A stretch of 29,302 nt of DNA, from NCBI GenBank assembly GCA_003665825.1, contig QPFY01000054.1:1-29302 (forward strand), given 5' to 3'. Origin of the DNA: Microbotryum silenes-acaulis (lineage: Eukaryota > Basidiomycota > Microbotryomycetes > Microbotryales > Microbotryaceae). The position numbers and the translations under genes were made by a program. The notes below the pieces were generated by a model that saw only the letters and a list, made by a program, of their open reading frames with translations, was not told the origin of the DNA and searched no databases. The stretch's first letter is position 1, and each line of letters begins with the position of its first letter. Positions 1-10,436 of the stretch are shown here, piece after piece.

Positions 1-3000
1 TTGAGACCGTAGATTGAGCGCCGCAGGCGGAGAATCTTATCGCTTGGGAAGTCGAAACCTCGTGGCGTCGGTCATCCAGATATCGTGATCGAGCTCGCCG
101 TGGAGGTAAGCCTTGTCGATGTCGGCCTGATGAACGTGGTAACCATTGGCAGCGGCGAGGGCAAGGAGGCAGCGAATGGAGGAGAAACCGGGCGACGGGT
201 GCGAAAGTCTCCGAGAAGTCGATGCCGTCGCGTTGTCGGTTACCTTGCGCTACGAGACGTGCCTTGTGCCCCGTGACTTCGCCGCGTGCGTCGCGTTTGG
301 TCTTCCAGACGAACTTGGAGGTGACGATAGTGGCGCCCGGTGGTACGGAGGATCGAGGCTCGATGGTGAACACCTTGAAGTCGTCGCGCATGGCGGTGAA
401 CTCGGCGGCGGCAGCCTGAGCCCAGATGTCGTGCTCGTCGCTGGACATTGCTTCGCGCCAGGTCTGAGGATCGCTAGTAATCGACTTGACGGGCTCGATG
501 GCGTCGAGGGTGGGGTCGTCGTCGTCTGTGGCGATGAAGGCGCGGTGGTGGCGAGAGAGGAAATCGATCTCATCAGGGGAGTCGTCATCGGAGGGCTGTT
601 CAGCGGGGGCAATGGCGGGTGCGGGCGTCACCAGGGTGTCGTCGTCGGATCGATGTACGTCCATCAGGTTGAGGCGAACCGCGGTGTTGGAGTTGAGGAG
701 GTCAAGCGGGTCGTCCGAGTCATCGAGGGACGGTCCTCCGGCCGAGGACGTGGCGGGCGACGAAAGCGGGACAAGCGACGGGGACGGCGAGGGGCTGATA
801 TCTGTAGAATTAAGTAAGGATCCGCCAGTGTACCCTGGGGCCACGTCAACGGCGCTCATGGCAGAATCATCAAGAGAGGATGAGACGTCCATGTGCGCCG
901 ACCTTACTAGTGGGGTCCTCGTCTTGACGGCGGGGGCGGGCGTGTCGGCGGAATGACGAACTGGCGTTCGGTGTTGTCCACATCGACGGGGTGTTGATTG
1001 GGAGGCCGGGGAAGTCGTCGTCGAAAGTGGTCATTTCGGCCAATCACAACCTTGTTGGTATAATGGTCGAAGAAACGGAAAGCCTTGGAGGCGAGGTCGT
1101 AACCGGTGAAGATCACGCGCGCGGCCTTGGGGTCGAGCTTGCTGCGAAGGTCCGGCGCGACCGTGAGCCAGGCCGCGCAGCCGAACGGGTGGAGGGCGGT
1201 GGTGGTGGTGCGTCGGCCGTTCCAAACGGATTCTGGAGTCTGTTTGGCCAAAGCTGAGTGTGAGCACCTGTTTTTGCAATAAACGAAGTACGCAGCCGCT
1301 TCATCCCAAAAGGTGGCCGGCAGATGGGAGTCAGCAAGGAGGGCGAGGATGCCCTCGACAATGGAGAGATTGACACGTTCGGCACGACCGTTTTGCTGAG
1401 GTGTGTAGGGGATAGAGTATTGACGACGAATGCCCCTGGACTTGCAGAACTCCGTGAATGCGTTCGATCGGTACTCCCCGCCGTTGTCAGTGCGAAGGGT
1501 TTTTAAACGCGCGTTCGTCTCTAACTCCACTTCGGCGAGCCAAGTCTGGAAGGTCGGGAAGACGTCGCTTTTGTGATCGATCGCGTATGCCCAGAGTTTG
1601 CGAGAGTGGTCGTCAAGAAATGTGACAAGGTAGCGCTTCCCGGTCAAGGACGGAGTGGGGAACGAAAGGACATCGCTGTGCACGAGGCCGAGTCTCTCGG
1701 GGGAATGCGACTCAGAGTCGGGAAAAGGAAGACGGTGGCCTTTGGAACCAAGGCAAGCATTGCAAACAAACTCCTCTACGTCTTTGTCACTGTACCCGGC
1801 CCCAAACCCGTCCAGCAAACCTGCGGCGATCATCTTCTGTATAGAGGATGGGGCAAGATGGCCGAGGCAGCGGTGAAGGGTAAGCAGGGGCACGGTAGAC
1901 TCAGAACGCGAGAGAAGGGCAAGCTGCTGACACTTGGTGTGATCCGCGTCCAAAAGGTAGAGACCGTCGTTAACCCTGGTACCGTGAGCAATGGCCTGGC
2001 CGTCCTTGGCGATGTCGATGCCGTCGCTGGTGAAGGCGAGTCGAACGCGGTCGGTGTCGCAGAGGCGAGAAACAGAGAGGAGGTTGACGTGGAGGCCCGG
2101 CGTGTGCAGAACGCCACGCAGCGTGATCGGATGTCCGGTCTTGGCAACGAACGCTACGTCCCCATACCAATGGCCGTGATACCGCCGGCGATGCCGCCGA
2201 TCTTGGTGTGCGCCGTCTGGCGATAAGCCGTGAATAGAGAGCGATCGGCGACCATGTGTGCCGTGGCGCCCGAGTCGACTACAAAGGCGTCAGTCGGGAG
2301 TTGCCGGCGAGCGAACAGGCAGGAGGCGAAATAGCCGATGTTAGGCTGTTGAGCGGCGGGGAGAGACGTGTCGTCCTGGTTGTCGTCGCCGGTGTGTTTC
2401 TGTTCGCCCCGGTGCTTGCAGTCGAGGGCCCAGTGACCTTTCTTGTGGCAGCGGCGGCAGGGGCCGGCGGGCGGGTGTGTCGCCCGTGAGGTGCAGTCGC
2501 GCAGACGGTGGCCGGGGGCGCGGCAGGCGGGACAAGGGGAGGCGGTGGCGAGCATGGCCGAGTGCGATGACGAGAGTCCCGCCGAGCGAAGCTGGATGCG
2601 AATGCGATCCGTCAGCGTCGTGAGTTCCGGGAGGTCGCGTTGGTTGCGCTGCTCGTCCGTGAACGTGAGTCGGAAGCTGTCGAGGCAGGGTGGGACCATG
2701 GCGAGCACGTGAGTGGCGAGCACGTCGTTGAGCGAGGTTTTGGCGTCGCGGATTTCCTGCGCGATCGACATGTATTCACGGAGCCACGTGTCGTACGCCT
2801 CGACGGAGGCAGGCATCTTCCTGAAGTCCCAAAGGCGGGCGAACAACTCGAGGGTACGAGTGGCGTCGTCCGGTGCGAAACGAGCCTTGAGTGCGGCGAA
2901 GATGCGTGGTGCCGACAGGTCGTCGCTGGGGATGGTGTCGAGGGTGGCTGAGACGTCGGCTGAGTCGATCGAGCCAACGATGATTTCACGCGCGGCGTCG

Positions 3001-3341
3001 TCACGGGCGGCAAGCTGGTCGGCCGTCCACGTCGGGGGAATGACACCGTCAAGAACGTAACCACGGGCTTGATTTGGAAGCGCGAGACGGAGTTGACGTA
3101 ACCAGTTTGTAAACGACTTAGGGCCGTCAAGGCGAGCGTGCTTGGGGAACACGACTTTTGATGCGGTGGCGGTGTTTGCCTGCGTGGCAGTGACGGGCGG
3201 GGGGGCGGCGGCGGCGGCAGGGGGCTGTGAGGCCTGTAGAGCGGCAAGCTGTGCCTGTAGCGTGGCGATTTGCACGCTGATCGAAGGGTCAGGGGAGCTG
3301 ATGTCCCTGGGGGGCGAAGGCGGGGCGGGGGAGCTGTCCAT
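1..3341 (-). pseudogene. Gag-pol polyprotein of E1, frameshifted and cut by window
   Basis: The start corresponds to the MDSSPAPP start of the intact copy, at 3341. A one-base deletion in the leader (near 3362) puts an upstream ATG at 3401 in frame, but that extension is probably accidental. Gag, both CCHC knuckles and the protease DSGA motif are readable down to about 2160. There a CCCCC run has become CCCC and the frame is lost just after the protease. Integrase (HHCC and DDE residues) is open from about 1953 to 1030. Small indels near 1025, 990, 950, 186 and 70 break the linker and RT. Compared with E2, substitutions are rare (for example Ala-Pro-Pro instead of Ala-Ser-Pro-Pro in the alanine-rich Gag stretch). 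As read it cannot make a full polyprotein. Several indels lie in homopolymers and may be sequencing errors. Confidence 0.85.
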
Positions 3342-3434
3342 GCTGCGATGGTGCGATGGGCTGGGCGGCTCGAGTGGCTGGGCTCGAGGGAAAAATTTCA
3401 AGCGGCGGGGCTGGTAGCTCGTGGGCTTATAACC

Positions 3435-3680
3435 TATTCGATCAACTCTACTACGTCAGCGATGTAGTTATAGCCAAGAGTGATGAATAGGAATCTAACA
3501 GTAAGGGAGCCGCGCGCCCAAGTCCTCAGCCAGCGAGCCTCGGGGCTGAGCCAATGTGCCAGGCTCGCTGCGCGCGCCTAAGTCCTGGGCCGATGCGCCC
3601 GGCTCGCTCCGCGCGCCTAAGTCCTGGGCCGATGCGCCTCGCTCCGCGCCTAAGTCCTGACCCGAGCGGAGAGTGGATTC
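3435..3680 (-). repeat. 5' LTR of E1, outer end truncated
   Basis: The LTR abuts the primer-binding site with its TATTCGATCAAC end (plus strand) at 3435. It holds one copy of the 70-bp unit and decayed copies of the 39-bp GC-rich repeat. It stops at GGATTC, six bases short of the usual CTCACA end. The 246-bp length compares with 259 bp for the other single-unit LTR of subfamily A. Confidence 0.85.
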
Positions 3681-3713
3681 GACCGGGGAATGGGCATGCC
3701 CGACGGTCAGTTT
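3681..3713. other. Short unrelated spacer between E1 and E2
   Basis: About 33 bp here are found nowhere else in the window. They include the 10-bp palindrome GGGCATGCCC. The stretch lies between the truncated outer end of the E1 5' LTR and the decayed outer end of the E2 3' LTR. It may be a remnant of the target site or filler from a rearrangement. No target duplication can be recognised. Confidence 0.6.
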
Positions 3714-4020
3714 CAATGATCAACTCTACTACGTCAGCGATGTAGTTATAGCCAAGAGTGATTATCATTTCAACATACCTATTCGATCAACTCTACTACG
3801 TCAGCGATGTAGTTATAGCCAAGAGTGATGAATAGGAATCTAACAGTAAGGGAGCCGCGCGCCCCAAGTCCTCAGCCAGCGAGCCTCGGGGCTGAGCCAA
3901 TGTGCCAGGCTCGCTGCGCGCGCCTAAGTCCTGGGCCGATGCGCCCGGCTCGCTCCGCGCGCCTAAGTCCTGGGCCGATGCGCTTAAGTCCTGACCCGAG
4001 CGGAGAGTGGATTCCTCACA
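3714..4020 (-). repeat. 3' LTR of E2
   Basis: It starts TGTGAGGAAT (minus strand, at 4020) directly after a run of eight G. It holds two copies of the 70-bp unit carrying CTATAACT and TGACGTAG, one at about 3714-3783 and one from 3784. The 39-bp repeats are shortened here. The last few bases of the LTR are altered. Confidence 0.88.
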
Positions 4021-7000
4021 CCCCCCCCACGCGAACGCGAGGTAGACTTGAGCCGTGGGTGCCGCGTCCGGAGGCCTAGAGCATAGCAATGTATACCAAA
4101 AATCTTGGGACCCAGCGCTTTGGTGAATAGGTCCGCAACCATGTCCGCTGTGCCAACGTGTGAGAGGGAGATATCGCCTCGGTTGACCATGTCGCGGACA
4201 AAATGCTCGCGGAGGCGTATGTGTCGAGTGCCGGAGGTGCGAACGGGGTCGTGAGCGACGGCGGCCGCGGCCTCGTTGTCGGTGAAGATGTGAGCTGCAT
4301 CGATCGGGCGAACGTGGAGCTCGGAGAGGAGTTGCGTAAGGTAAATCGCTTCCTTACCAGCGTGCGACAAGGCGAGGTATTCGGCATCAGTGGTGGAATC
4401 CGCCACCCGAGTCTGACGCTTCGATGACCAAGAGACGGCGGAGCCGGCCAAGTAAAAGACGAAGCCCATTGTGGAGATGGACGTGTCGACGCAGGCACCC
4501 CAGTTCGCATCGGAATACCCAACCACACCCGTAACTTTGGCTGGACCGCGGGCGTAGAGTAGCTCATCGCGGTACGTGGCGCGAAGGTAGCGAAGGACGT
4601 GTTTGACGGCAATCCAATGACGGCGGCCAGGGTTGTTGGCGAACCGGGACAAGTACGAGACGGCGAAGGCAATGTCGGGTCGAGTGCCAAGGGAAATGTA
4701 CAGGAGGGAGCCAATGGCTTGTAGGTACCACGATCGAATGCGCTCCGTTCCTTGACCCGGAACTGCCGTGAGCGAGAGGCCGGGCGTCATTGGCACCGTA
4801 GCGCCGCGTGTCGTGGTGTCGAAGTGAAACCGGGCGAGCACGTCCATGATGTAGCGTTCCTGGGATAGGGCAATGGAGCCGTCGTCCAGGCGGCGGATTT
4901 GGATGCCGAGGATGTATTCCGCGGGGCCGAGTCGTTTGACGCCGTATCGTTGTTCGAGGCCGGAGATGACGCGTTCGATCTCGTCGAGGGCGGGGCTGAC
5001 AATGAGGAGATCGTCGACATACAAGGCGATATAATGGGGCCGTTGCTGATCATCAATGTGAGAGTAAATGCAGTGATCAGTGCCCGTTGCCTTGTACCCG
5101 AGACTCCTGAGTGATGTGTCAATGTGGCGATTCCAGATGCGACCGGCCTGCTTGAGACCGTAGATTGAGCGCCGCAGGCGGAGAATCTTATCACTTGGGA
5201 AGTCGAAACCTCGTGGCGTCGTCATCCAGATATCGTGATCGAGCTCGCCGTGGAGGTAAGCCTTGTCGATGTCGGCCTGATGAACGTGGTAACCATTGGC
5301 AGCGGCGAGGGCAAGGAGGCAGCGAATGGAGGAGAACCGGGCGACGGGTGCGAAAGTCTCCGAGAAGTCGATGCCGTCGCGTTGTCGGTTACCTTGCGCT
5401 ACGAGACGTGCCTTGTGCCCCGTGACTTCGCCGCGTGCGTCGCGTTTGGTCTTCCAGACGAACTTGGAGGTGACGATAGTGGCGCCCGGTGGTACGGAGG
5501 ATCGAGGCTCGATGGTGAACACCTTGAAGTCGTCGCGCATGGCGGTGAACTCGGCGGCGGCAGCCTGAGCCCAGATGTCGTGCTCGTCGCTGGACATTGC
5601 TTCGCGCCAGGTCTGAGGATCGCTAGTAATCGACTTGACGGGCTCGATGGCGTCGAGGGTGGGGTCGTCGTCGTCTGTGGCGATGAAGGCGCGGTGGTGG
5701 CGAGAGAGGAAATCGATCTCATCAGGGGAGTCGTCATCGGAGGGCTGTTCAGCGGGGGCAATGGCGGGTGCGGGCGTCACCAGGGTGTCGTCGTCGGATC
5801 GATGTACGTCCATCAGGTTGAGGCGAACCGCGGTGTTGGAGTTGAGGAGGTCAAGCGGGTCGTCCGAGTCATCGAGGGACGGTCCTCCGGCCGAGGACGT
5901 GGCGGGCGACGAAAGCGGGACAAGCGACGGGGACGGCGAGGGGCTGATATCTGTAGAATTAAGTAAGGATCCGCCAGTGTACCCTGGGGCCACGTCAACG
6001 GCGCTCATGGCAGAATCATCAAGAGAGGATGAGACGTCCATGTGCGCCGACCTTACTAGTGGGGTCCTCGTCTTGACGGCGGGGGCGGGCGTGTCGGCGG
6101 GAATGACGAACTGGCGTTCGGTGTTGTCCACATCGACGGGCGTGTTGATTGGGAGGCCGGGGAAGTCGTCGTCGAGGAAGGTGGCATTTCGGCCAATCAC
6201 AACCTTGTTGGTATAATGGTCGAAGAAACGGAAAGCCTTGGAGGCGAGGTCGTAACCGGTGAAGATCACGCGCGCGGCCTTGGGGTCGAGCTTGCTGCGA
6301 AGGTCCGGCGCGACCGTGAGCCAGGCCGCGCAGCCGAACGGGTGGAGGGCGGTGGTGGTGGTGCGTCGGCCGTTCCAAACGGATTCTGGAGTCTGTTTGG
6401 CCAAAGCTGAGTGTGAGCACCTGTTTTTGCAATAAACGAAGTACGCAGCCGCTTCATCCCAAAAGGTGGCCGGCAGATGGGAGTCAGCAAGGAGGGCGAG
6501 GATGCCCTCGACAATGGAGAGATTGACACGTTCGGCACGACCGTTTTGCTGAGGTGTGTAGGGGATAGAGTATTGACGACGAATGCCCCTGGACTTGCAG
6601 AACTCCGTGAATGCGTTCGATCGGTACTCCCCGCCGTTGTCAGTGCGAAGGGTTTTTAAACGCGCGTTCGTCTCTAACTCCACTTCGGCGAGCCAAGTCT
6701 GGAAGGTCGGGAAGACGTCGCTTTTGTGATCGATCGCGTATGCCCAGAGTTTGCGAGAGTGGTCGTCAAGAAATGTGACAAGGTAGCGCTTCCCGGTCAA
6801 GGACGGAGTGGGGAACGAAAGGACATCGCTGTGCACGAGGCCGAGTCTCTCGGGGGAATGCGACTCAGAGTCGGGAAAAGGAAGACGGTGGCCTTTGGAA
6901 CCAAGGCAAGCATTGCAAACAAACTCCTCTACGTCTTTGTCACTGTACCCGGCCCCAAACCCGTCCAGCAAACCTGCGGCGATCATCTTCTGTATAGAGG

Positions 7001-8495
7001 ATGGGGCAAGATGGCCGAGGCAGCGGTGAAGGGTAAGCAGGGGCACGGTAGACTCAGAACGCGAGAGAAGGGCAAGCTGCTGACACTTGGTGTGATCCGC
7101 GTCCAAAAGGTAGAGACCGTCGTTAACCCTGGTACCGTGAGCAATGGCCTGGCCGTCCTTGGCGATGTCGATGCCGTCGCTGGTGAAGGCGAGTCGAACG
7201 CGGTCGGTGTCGCAGAGGCGAGAAACAGAGAGGAGGTTGACGTGGAGGCCCGGCGTGTGCAGAACGCCACGCAGCGTGATCGGATGTCCGGTCTTGGCAA
7301 CGAACGCTACGTCCCCCATACCAATGGCCGTGATACCGCCGGCGATGCCGCCGATCTTGGTGTGCGCCGTCTGGCGATAAGCCGTGAATAGAGAGCGATC
7401 GGCGACCATGTGTGCCGTGGCGCCCGAGTCGACTACAAAGGCGTCAGTCGGGAGTTGCCGGCGAGCGAACAGGCAGGAGGCGAAATAGCCGATGTTAGGC
7501 TGTTGAGCGGCGGGGAGAGACGTGTCGTCCTGGTTGTCGTCGCCGGTGTGTTTCTGTTCGCCCCGGTGCTTGCAGTCGAGGGCCCAGTGACCTTTCTTGT
7601 GGCAGCGGCGGCAGGGGCCGGCGGGCGGGTGTGTCGCCCGTGAGGTGCAGTCGCGCAGACGGTGGCCGGGGGCGCGGCAGGCGGGACAAGGGGAGGCGGT
7701 GGCGAGCATGGCCGAGTGCGATGACGAGAGTCCCGCCGAGCGAAGCTGGATGCGAATGCGATCCGTCAGCGTCGTGAGTTCCGGGAGGTCGCGTTGGTTG
7801 CGCTGCTCGTCCGTGAACGTGAGTCGGAAGCTGTCGAGGCAGGGTGGGACCATGGCGAGCACGTGAGTGGCGAGCACGTCGTTGAGCGAGGTTTTGGCGT
7901 CGCGGATTTCCTGCGCGATCGACATGTATTCACGGAGCCACGTGTCGTACGCCTCGACGGAGGCAGGCATCTTCCTGAAGTCCCAAAGGCGGGCGAACAA
8001 CTCGAGGGTACGAGTGGCGTCGTCCGGTGCGAAACGAGCCTTGAGTGCGGCGAAGATGCGTGGTGCCGACAGGTCGTCGCTGGGGATGGTGTCGAGGGTG
8101 GCTGAGACGTCGGCTGAGTCGATCGAGCCAACGATGATTTCACGCGCGGCGTCGTCACGGGCGGCAAGCTGGTCGGCCGTCCACGTCGGGGGAATGACAC
8201 CGTCAAGAACGTAACCACGGGCTTGATTTGGAAGCGCGAGACGGAGTTGACGTAACCAGTTTGTAAACGACTTAGGGCCGTCAAGGCGAGCGTGCTTGGG
8301 GAACACGACTTTTGATGCGGTGGCGGTGTTTGCCTGCGTGGCAGTGACGGGCGGGGAGGCGGCGGCGGCGGCAGGGGGCTGTGAGGCCTGTAGAGCGGCA
8401 AGCTGTGCCTGTAGCGTGGCGATTTGCACGCTGATCGAAGGGTCAGGGGAGCTGATGTCCCTGGGGGGCGAAGGCGGGGCGGGGGAGCTGTCCAT
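3984..8495 (-). CDS. Gag-pol polyprotein of Ty1/copia element E2 (1503 aa)
   Basis: A single open frame encodes every protein needed for copia-type retrotransposition. Visible parts are: Gag with a predicted coiled stretch (about 20-38) and capsid-like region (about 65-255); two tandem CCHC zinc knuckles, C270-C283 and C295-C308; aspartic protease DSGA at 356-359; integrase zinc finger H490, H495, C527, C530; integrase catalytic D557, D619, E655, spaced D(61)D(35)E; an acidic serine/proline-rich linker (about 800-950); reverse transcriptase with KARLVAQG at 1028-1035, D1075 in motif A and YVDD at 1159-1162; and RNase H with D1329, E1372 and D1406, followed by the family's LFTKAL motif. Integrase before RT defines Ty1/copia rather than Ty3. 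The ATG at 8495 is the first in frame after the leader and begins GCAGCATGG. The frame crosses the polypurine tract and ends about 37 bases inside the 3' LTR. No Gag/Pol frameshift or stop is seen, so the Gag-to-Pol ratio must be set another way. The identification is firm; activity is inferred. Confidence 0.97.
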   Translation of the reverse strand: MDSSPAPPSPPRDISSPDPSISVQIATLQAQLAALQASQPPAAAAASPPVTATQANTATASKVVFPKHARLDGPKSFTNWLRQLRLALPNQARGYVLDGVIPPTWTADQLAARDDAAREIIVGSIDSADVSATLDTIPSDDLSAPRIFAALKARFAPDDATRTLELFARLWDFRKMPASVEAYDTWLREYMSIAQEIRDAKTSLNDVLATHVLAMVPPCLDSFRLTFTDEQRNQRDLPELTTLTDRIRIQLRSAGLSSSHSAMLATASPCPACRAPGHRLRDCTSRATHPPAGPCRRCHKKGHWALDCKHRGEQKHTGDDNQDDTSLPAAQQPNIGYFASCLFARRQLPTDAFVVDSGATAHMVADRSLFTAYRQTAHTKIGGIAGGITAIGMGDVAFVAKTGHPITLRGVLHTPGLHVNLLSVSRLCDTDRVRLAFTSDGIDIAKDGQAIAHGTRVNDGLYLLDADHTKCQQLALLSRSESTVPLLTLHRCLGHLAPSSIQKMIAAGLLDGFGAGYSDKDVEEFVCNACLGSKGHRLPFPDSESHSPERLGLVHSDVLSFPTPSLTGKRYLVTFLDDHSRKLWAYAIDHKSDVFPTFQTWLAEVELETNARLKTLRTDNGGEYRSNAFTEFCKSRGIRRQYSIPYTPQQNGRAERVNLSIVEGILALLADSHLPATFWDEAAAYFVYCKNRCSHSALAKQTPESVWNGRRTTTTALHPFGCAAWLTVAPDLRSKLDPKAARVIFTGYDLASKAFRFFDHYTNKVVIGRNATFLDDDFPGLPINTPVDVDNTERQFVIPADTPAPAVKTRTPLVRSAHMDVSSSLDDSAMSAVDVAPGYTGGSLLNSTDISPSPSPSLVPLSSPATSSAGGPSLDDSDDPLDLLNSNTAVRLNLMDVHRSDDDTLVTPAPAIAPAEQPSDDDSPDEIDFLSRHHRAFIATDDDDPTLDAIEPVKSITSDPQTWREAMSSDEHDIWAQAAAAEFTAMRDDFKVFTIEPRSSVPPGATIVTSKFVWKTKRDARGEVTGHKARLVAQGNRQRDGIDFSETFAPVARFSSIRCLLALAAANGYHVHQADIDKAYLHGELDHDIWMTTPRGFDFPSDKILRLRRSIYGLKQAGRIWNRHIDTSLRSLGYKATGTDHCIYSHIDDQQRPHYIALYVDDLLIVSPALDEIERVISGLEQRYGVKRLGPAEYILGIQIRRLDDGSIALSQERYIMDVLARFHFDTTTRGATVPMTPGLSLTAVPGQGTERIRSWYLQAIGSLLYISLGTRPDIAFAVSYLSRFANNPGRRHWIAVKHVLRYLRATYRDELLYARGPAKVTGVVGYSDANWGACVDTSISTMGFVFYLAGSAVSWSSKRQTRVADSTTDAEYLALSHAGKEAIYLTQLLSELHVRPIDAAHIFTDNEAAAAVAHDPVRTSGTRHIRLREHFVRDMVNRGDISLSHVGTADMVADLFTKALGPKIFGIHCYALGLRTRHPRLKSTSRSRGGGVRNPLSARVRT
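4021..4028 (-). other. Polypurine tract of E2
   Basis: On the element strand this is a run of eight G directly before TGTGAGG of the 3' LTR, the expected place for the plus-strand DNA primer. The run is nine G in E3, E4, E5 and E7 and seven in E6. Its length sets which frame enters the LTR. Confidence 0.8.
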
Positions 8496-8567
8496 GCTGC
8501 GATGGTGCGATGGGCTGGGGCGGCTCGAGTGGCTGGGCTCGAGGGAAAAATTTCAAGCGGCGGGGCT

Positions 8568-8589
8568 GGTAGCTCGTGGGCTTATAACC
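8568..8589 (-). other. Primer-binding site of E2 (half-tRNA type)
   Basis: On the element strand GGTTATAAGCCCACGAGC follows the LTR end with no spacer. It does not match a tRNA 3' end. Its complement reads like the D-arm to anticodon-loop part of a tRNA (GGTAGC...GGGCTTATAACC). It fits initiator tRNA-Met (GGGCTCATAACC in fungi) with one mismatch in the anticodon, or an Ile tRNA with UAU anticodon. Drosophila copia and yeast Ty5 are known to prime from half tRNAs in this way. The same site is present in all five copies whose 5' end is visible. Confidence 0.7.
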
Positions 8590-8848
8590 TATTCGATCAA
8601 CTCTACTACGTCAGCGATGTAGTTATAGCCAAGAGTGATGAATAGGAATCTAACAGTAAGGGAGCCGCGCGCCCCAAGTCCTCAGCCAGCGAGCCTCGGG
8701 GCTGAGCCAATGTGCCAGGCTCGCTGCGCGCGCCTAAGTCCTGGGCCGATGCGCCCGGCTCGCTCCGCGCGCCTAAGTCCTGGGCCGATGCGCCCGGCTC
8801 GCTCCGCGCGCCTAAGTCCTGACCCGAGCGGAGAGTGGATTCCTCACA
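8590..8848 (-). repeat. 5' LTR of E2
   Basis: This 259-bp LTR has one 70-bp unit and three 39-bp repeats. It ends CCTCACA (plus strand) at 8848, and the E6 coding sequence begins at the next base. Confidence 0.92.
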
Positions 8849-9744
8849 CGGCGTCCTCGGCCCCGCGGAATACATCCTCGGCATCCAAATCCGCCGCCTG
8901 GACGACGGCTCCATTGCCTATCCCAGGAACGCTACATCATGGACGTGCTCGCCCGGTTTCACTTCGACGCGGCGCTACGGTGCCAATTCGCTCACGGCAG
9001 TTCCGGGTCAGGAACGGAGCGCATTCGATCGTGGTACCTACAAGCCATTGGCTCCTCCTGTACATTTCCCTTGGCACTCGACCCGACATTGCCTTCGCCG
9101 TCTCGTACTTGTCCCGGTTCGCCAACAACCCTGGCCGCCGTCATTGGATTGCCGTCAAACACGTCCTTCGCTACCTTCGCGCCACGTACCGCGATGAGTT
9201 ACTCTACGCCCGCGGTCCAGCCAAAGTTACGGGTGTGGTTGGTTATTCCGATGCGAACTGGGGTGCCTGCGTCGACACGTCCATCTCCACAATGGGCTTC
9301 GTCTTTTACTTGGCCGGCTCCGCCGTCTCTTGGTCATCGAAGCGTCAGACTCGGGTGGCGGATTCCACCACTGATGCCGAATACCTCGCCTTGTCGCACG
9401 CTGGTAAGGAAGCGATTTACCTTACGCAACTCCTCTCCGAGCTCCACGTTCGCCCGATCGATGCAGCTCACATCTTCACCGACAACGAGGCCGCGGCCGC
9501 CGTCGCTCACGACCCCGTTCGCACCTCCGGCACTCGACACATACGCCTCCGCGAGCATTTTGTCCGCGACATGGTCAACCGAGGCGATATCTCCCTCTCA
9601 CACGTTGGCACAGCGGACATGGTTGCGGACCTATTCACCAAAGCGCTGGGTCCCAAGATTTTTGGTATACATTGCTATGCTCTAGGCCTCCGGACGCGGC
9701 ACCCACGGCTCAAGTCTACCTCGCGTTCGCGTGGGGGGGTGTGA
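8849..9744 (+). pseudogene. RT end and RNase H remnant of E6 gag-pol
   Basis: From 8849 to about 9055 the RT C-terminal segment ([16 protein letters not shown]...) is scrambled by several deletions near 8855, 8917, 8969, 8990 and 9054. From about 9055 the frame is open through the RNase H domain to 9744. It keeps SDANW, DAEY and FTDNEAA, which hold the three acidic catalytic residues, and the LFTKAL motif. With only seven G in the polypurine tract the frame ends at the first codons of the LTR. It can make no functional RT. An upstream in-frame reading from 8635 crosses the antisense E2 LTR and has no meaning. Confidence 0.85.
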
Positions 9745-10065
9745 GGAATCCACTCTCCTCGGGTCAGGACTTAGGCGCGCGGAGCGAGCCGGGCGCATCG
9801 GCCCAGGGCTTAGGCGCGCGGAGCGAGCCGGGCGCATCGGCCCAGGACTTAGGCGCGCGCAGCGAGCCTGGCACATTGGCTCAGCCCCGAGGCTCGCTGG
9901 CTGAGGACTTGGGCGCGCGGCTCCCTTACTGTTAGATTCCTATTCATCACTCTTGGCTATAACTACATCGCTGACGTAGTAGAGTTGATCGAATAGGTAT
10001 GTTGAAATGAGATTGATCACTCTTGGCTATAACTACATCGCTGACGTAGTAGAGTTGATCGAATA
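9740..10065 (+). repeat. 3' LTR of E6
   Basis: This 326-bp LTR runs from TGTGAGG to GATCGAATA. It has three 39-bp repeats and two 70-bp units, the second slightly changed (GAGATTGATCACTC). The right flank begins GCTTC, which should be the target duplication if the 5' end of E6 is ever found. Confidence 0.9.
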
Positions 10066-10402
10066 GCTTCATTGCTGGGCCACGAGTGGAAGAGTCAGGT
10101 GGTGGTCGCAAACTCTCGTAACATTGGCAACAGTTTCACGGCAGATCCCAAGTTGAATATGGCCAGGCGTACCCCCTTGACGGCCGACACGCGTCAGGAG
10201 TGCATCAACGAGGGCCGTTGTTTCAACTGAGATGGGCCACAGTATCCGGGAATGCCCAAAGAAGAAGCCAAGTACAACTGTTGGGGACCACCTCAAGGAG
10301 CACCTAAACTACATGGGGCATGGGTATCACCAATTGTCGGATTCGTCAGACTCGGAACTGGACACTGCTTTGAGGCAGAACGGTATGGGGAAGAAAAGAT
10401 AG
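10066..10402 (+). pseudogene. Gag C-terminal remnant with broken CCHC knuckle, Ty3-like
   Basis: A frame open from 10066 ends at TGA 10228-10230 and reads PLTADTRQECINEGRCFN before the stop. This is the usual lead-in to a zinc knuckle in fungal Ty3/gypsy-type Gag. From 10232 the next frame continues MGHSIRECPKKK, supplying the remaining His and Cys of a CX2CX4HX4C knuckle. A small deletion of about five bases inside the knuckle explains the break. The second frame runs on for about 45 residues, acidic and serine-rich, to TAG 10400-10402. No protease or RT follows; an LTR starts 34 bp later. So this is either an internally deleted copy or a Gag-only non-autonomous element. The N-terminal part is cut off by E6. 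The Ty3 assignment rests on the knuckle context and LTR ends, not on a pol gene. Confidence 0.6.
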
Positions 10403-10436
10403 GGGAGGACGAGGGTTTGGTTTAGGTGGTGGAGAG
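10403..10436 (+). other. Purine-rich tract before the Ty3-like LTR
   Basis: A G/A-rich stretch ending GGTGGTGGAGAG sits directly before TGTAATACTC. This is the position and composition expected of a polypurine tract. Confidence 0.5.

Larger units (their letters stand above)
1..3680 (-). mobile_element. Ty1/copia element E1, 3' part beyond window
   Basis: This is a minus-strand copia copy of subfamily A. Its 5' LTR is 3435-3680, its primer-binding site lies just left of that, and its coding region runs leftwards off the window edge. At position 1 the sequence is in the reverse transcriptase, in the SIYGLK segment (about codon 1110 of the intact copy E2), so the rest of RT, RNase H and the 3' LTR lie outside. 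Its 5' LTR lacks the outermost six bases (CTCACA on the plus strand). E2 lies next to it in the same orientation, separated by about 33 bp of unrelated sequence. Confidence 0.93.
3714..8848 (-). mobile_element. Ty1/copia element E2, full length, intact frame
   Basis: This is a 5.1-kb minus-strand copy of subfamily A with 5' LTR 8590-8848, primer-binding site 8568-8589, gag-pol frame 8495-3984, polypurine tract 4021-4028 and 3' LTR about 3714-4020. It is the only copy in the window whose polyprotein has no interruption, so it is the best candidate for a recently active element. On its right it abuts the RT coding sequence of the plus-strand fragment E6. The two LTRs differ: the 3' LTR has two 70-bp units and the 5' LTR one. 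The outer end of the 3' LTR is slightly decayed (AATGATCAAC instead of ATTCGATCAAC). No target duplication is visible at the left end. Confidence 0.93.
8849..10065 (+). mobile_element. Ty1/copia fragment E6, 3' part, interrupted by E2
   Basis: This is the plus-strand remainder of a subfamily A copy: the end of RT, RNase H, a seven-G polypurine tract and a 3' LTR (9740-10065). The left edge, at 8849, falls at about codon 1184 of the polyprotein. It is the point where E2 abuts, so E2 (or the E1/E2 pair) inserted into E6. Six bases of the expected coding sequence are missing near 8855. The 5' half of E6 is not in the window and would be expected to the left of E1. The base after the LTR, 10066, is inside a Ty3-type Gag frame, so E6 itself had inserted there. 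Confidence 0.88.

Noticed and set aside
2150..2170. Programmed frameshift after the protease in E1
   Set aside because: The same site is in frame in E2, E3 and E5. E1 (and E4) just lack one C of a five-C run, so it is a mutation or read error.
5235..5966. Long frames antisense to gag-pol (for example 243 codons here, 221 codons at 6726-7391, and equivalents in each copy)
   Set aside because: They recur only because the sense coding sequence is GC-rich and recurs. They show no domain, and they are broken wherever the sense frame shifts. They are shadows of RT, linker and integrase.
8635..9744. 369-codon plus-strand frame across the E2 LTR and E6
   Set aside because: Its first part is the antisense of the E2 LTR and its junction region is scrambled RT. 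Only the RNase H part from about 9055 is real, and it belongs to E6.
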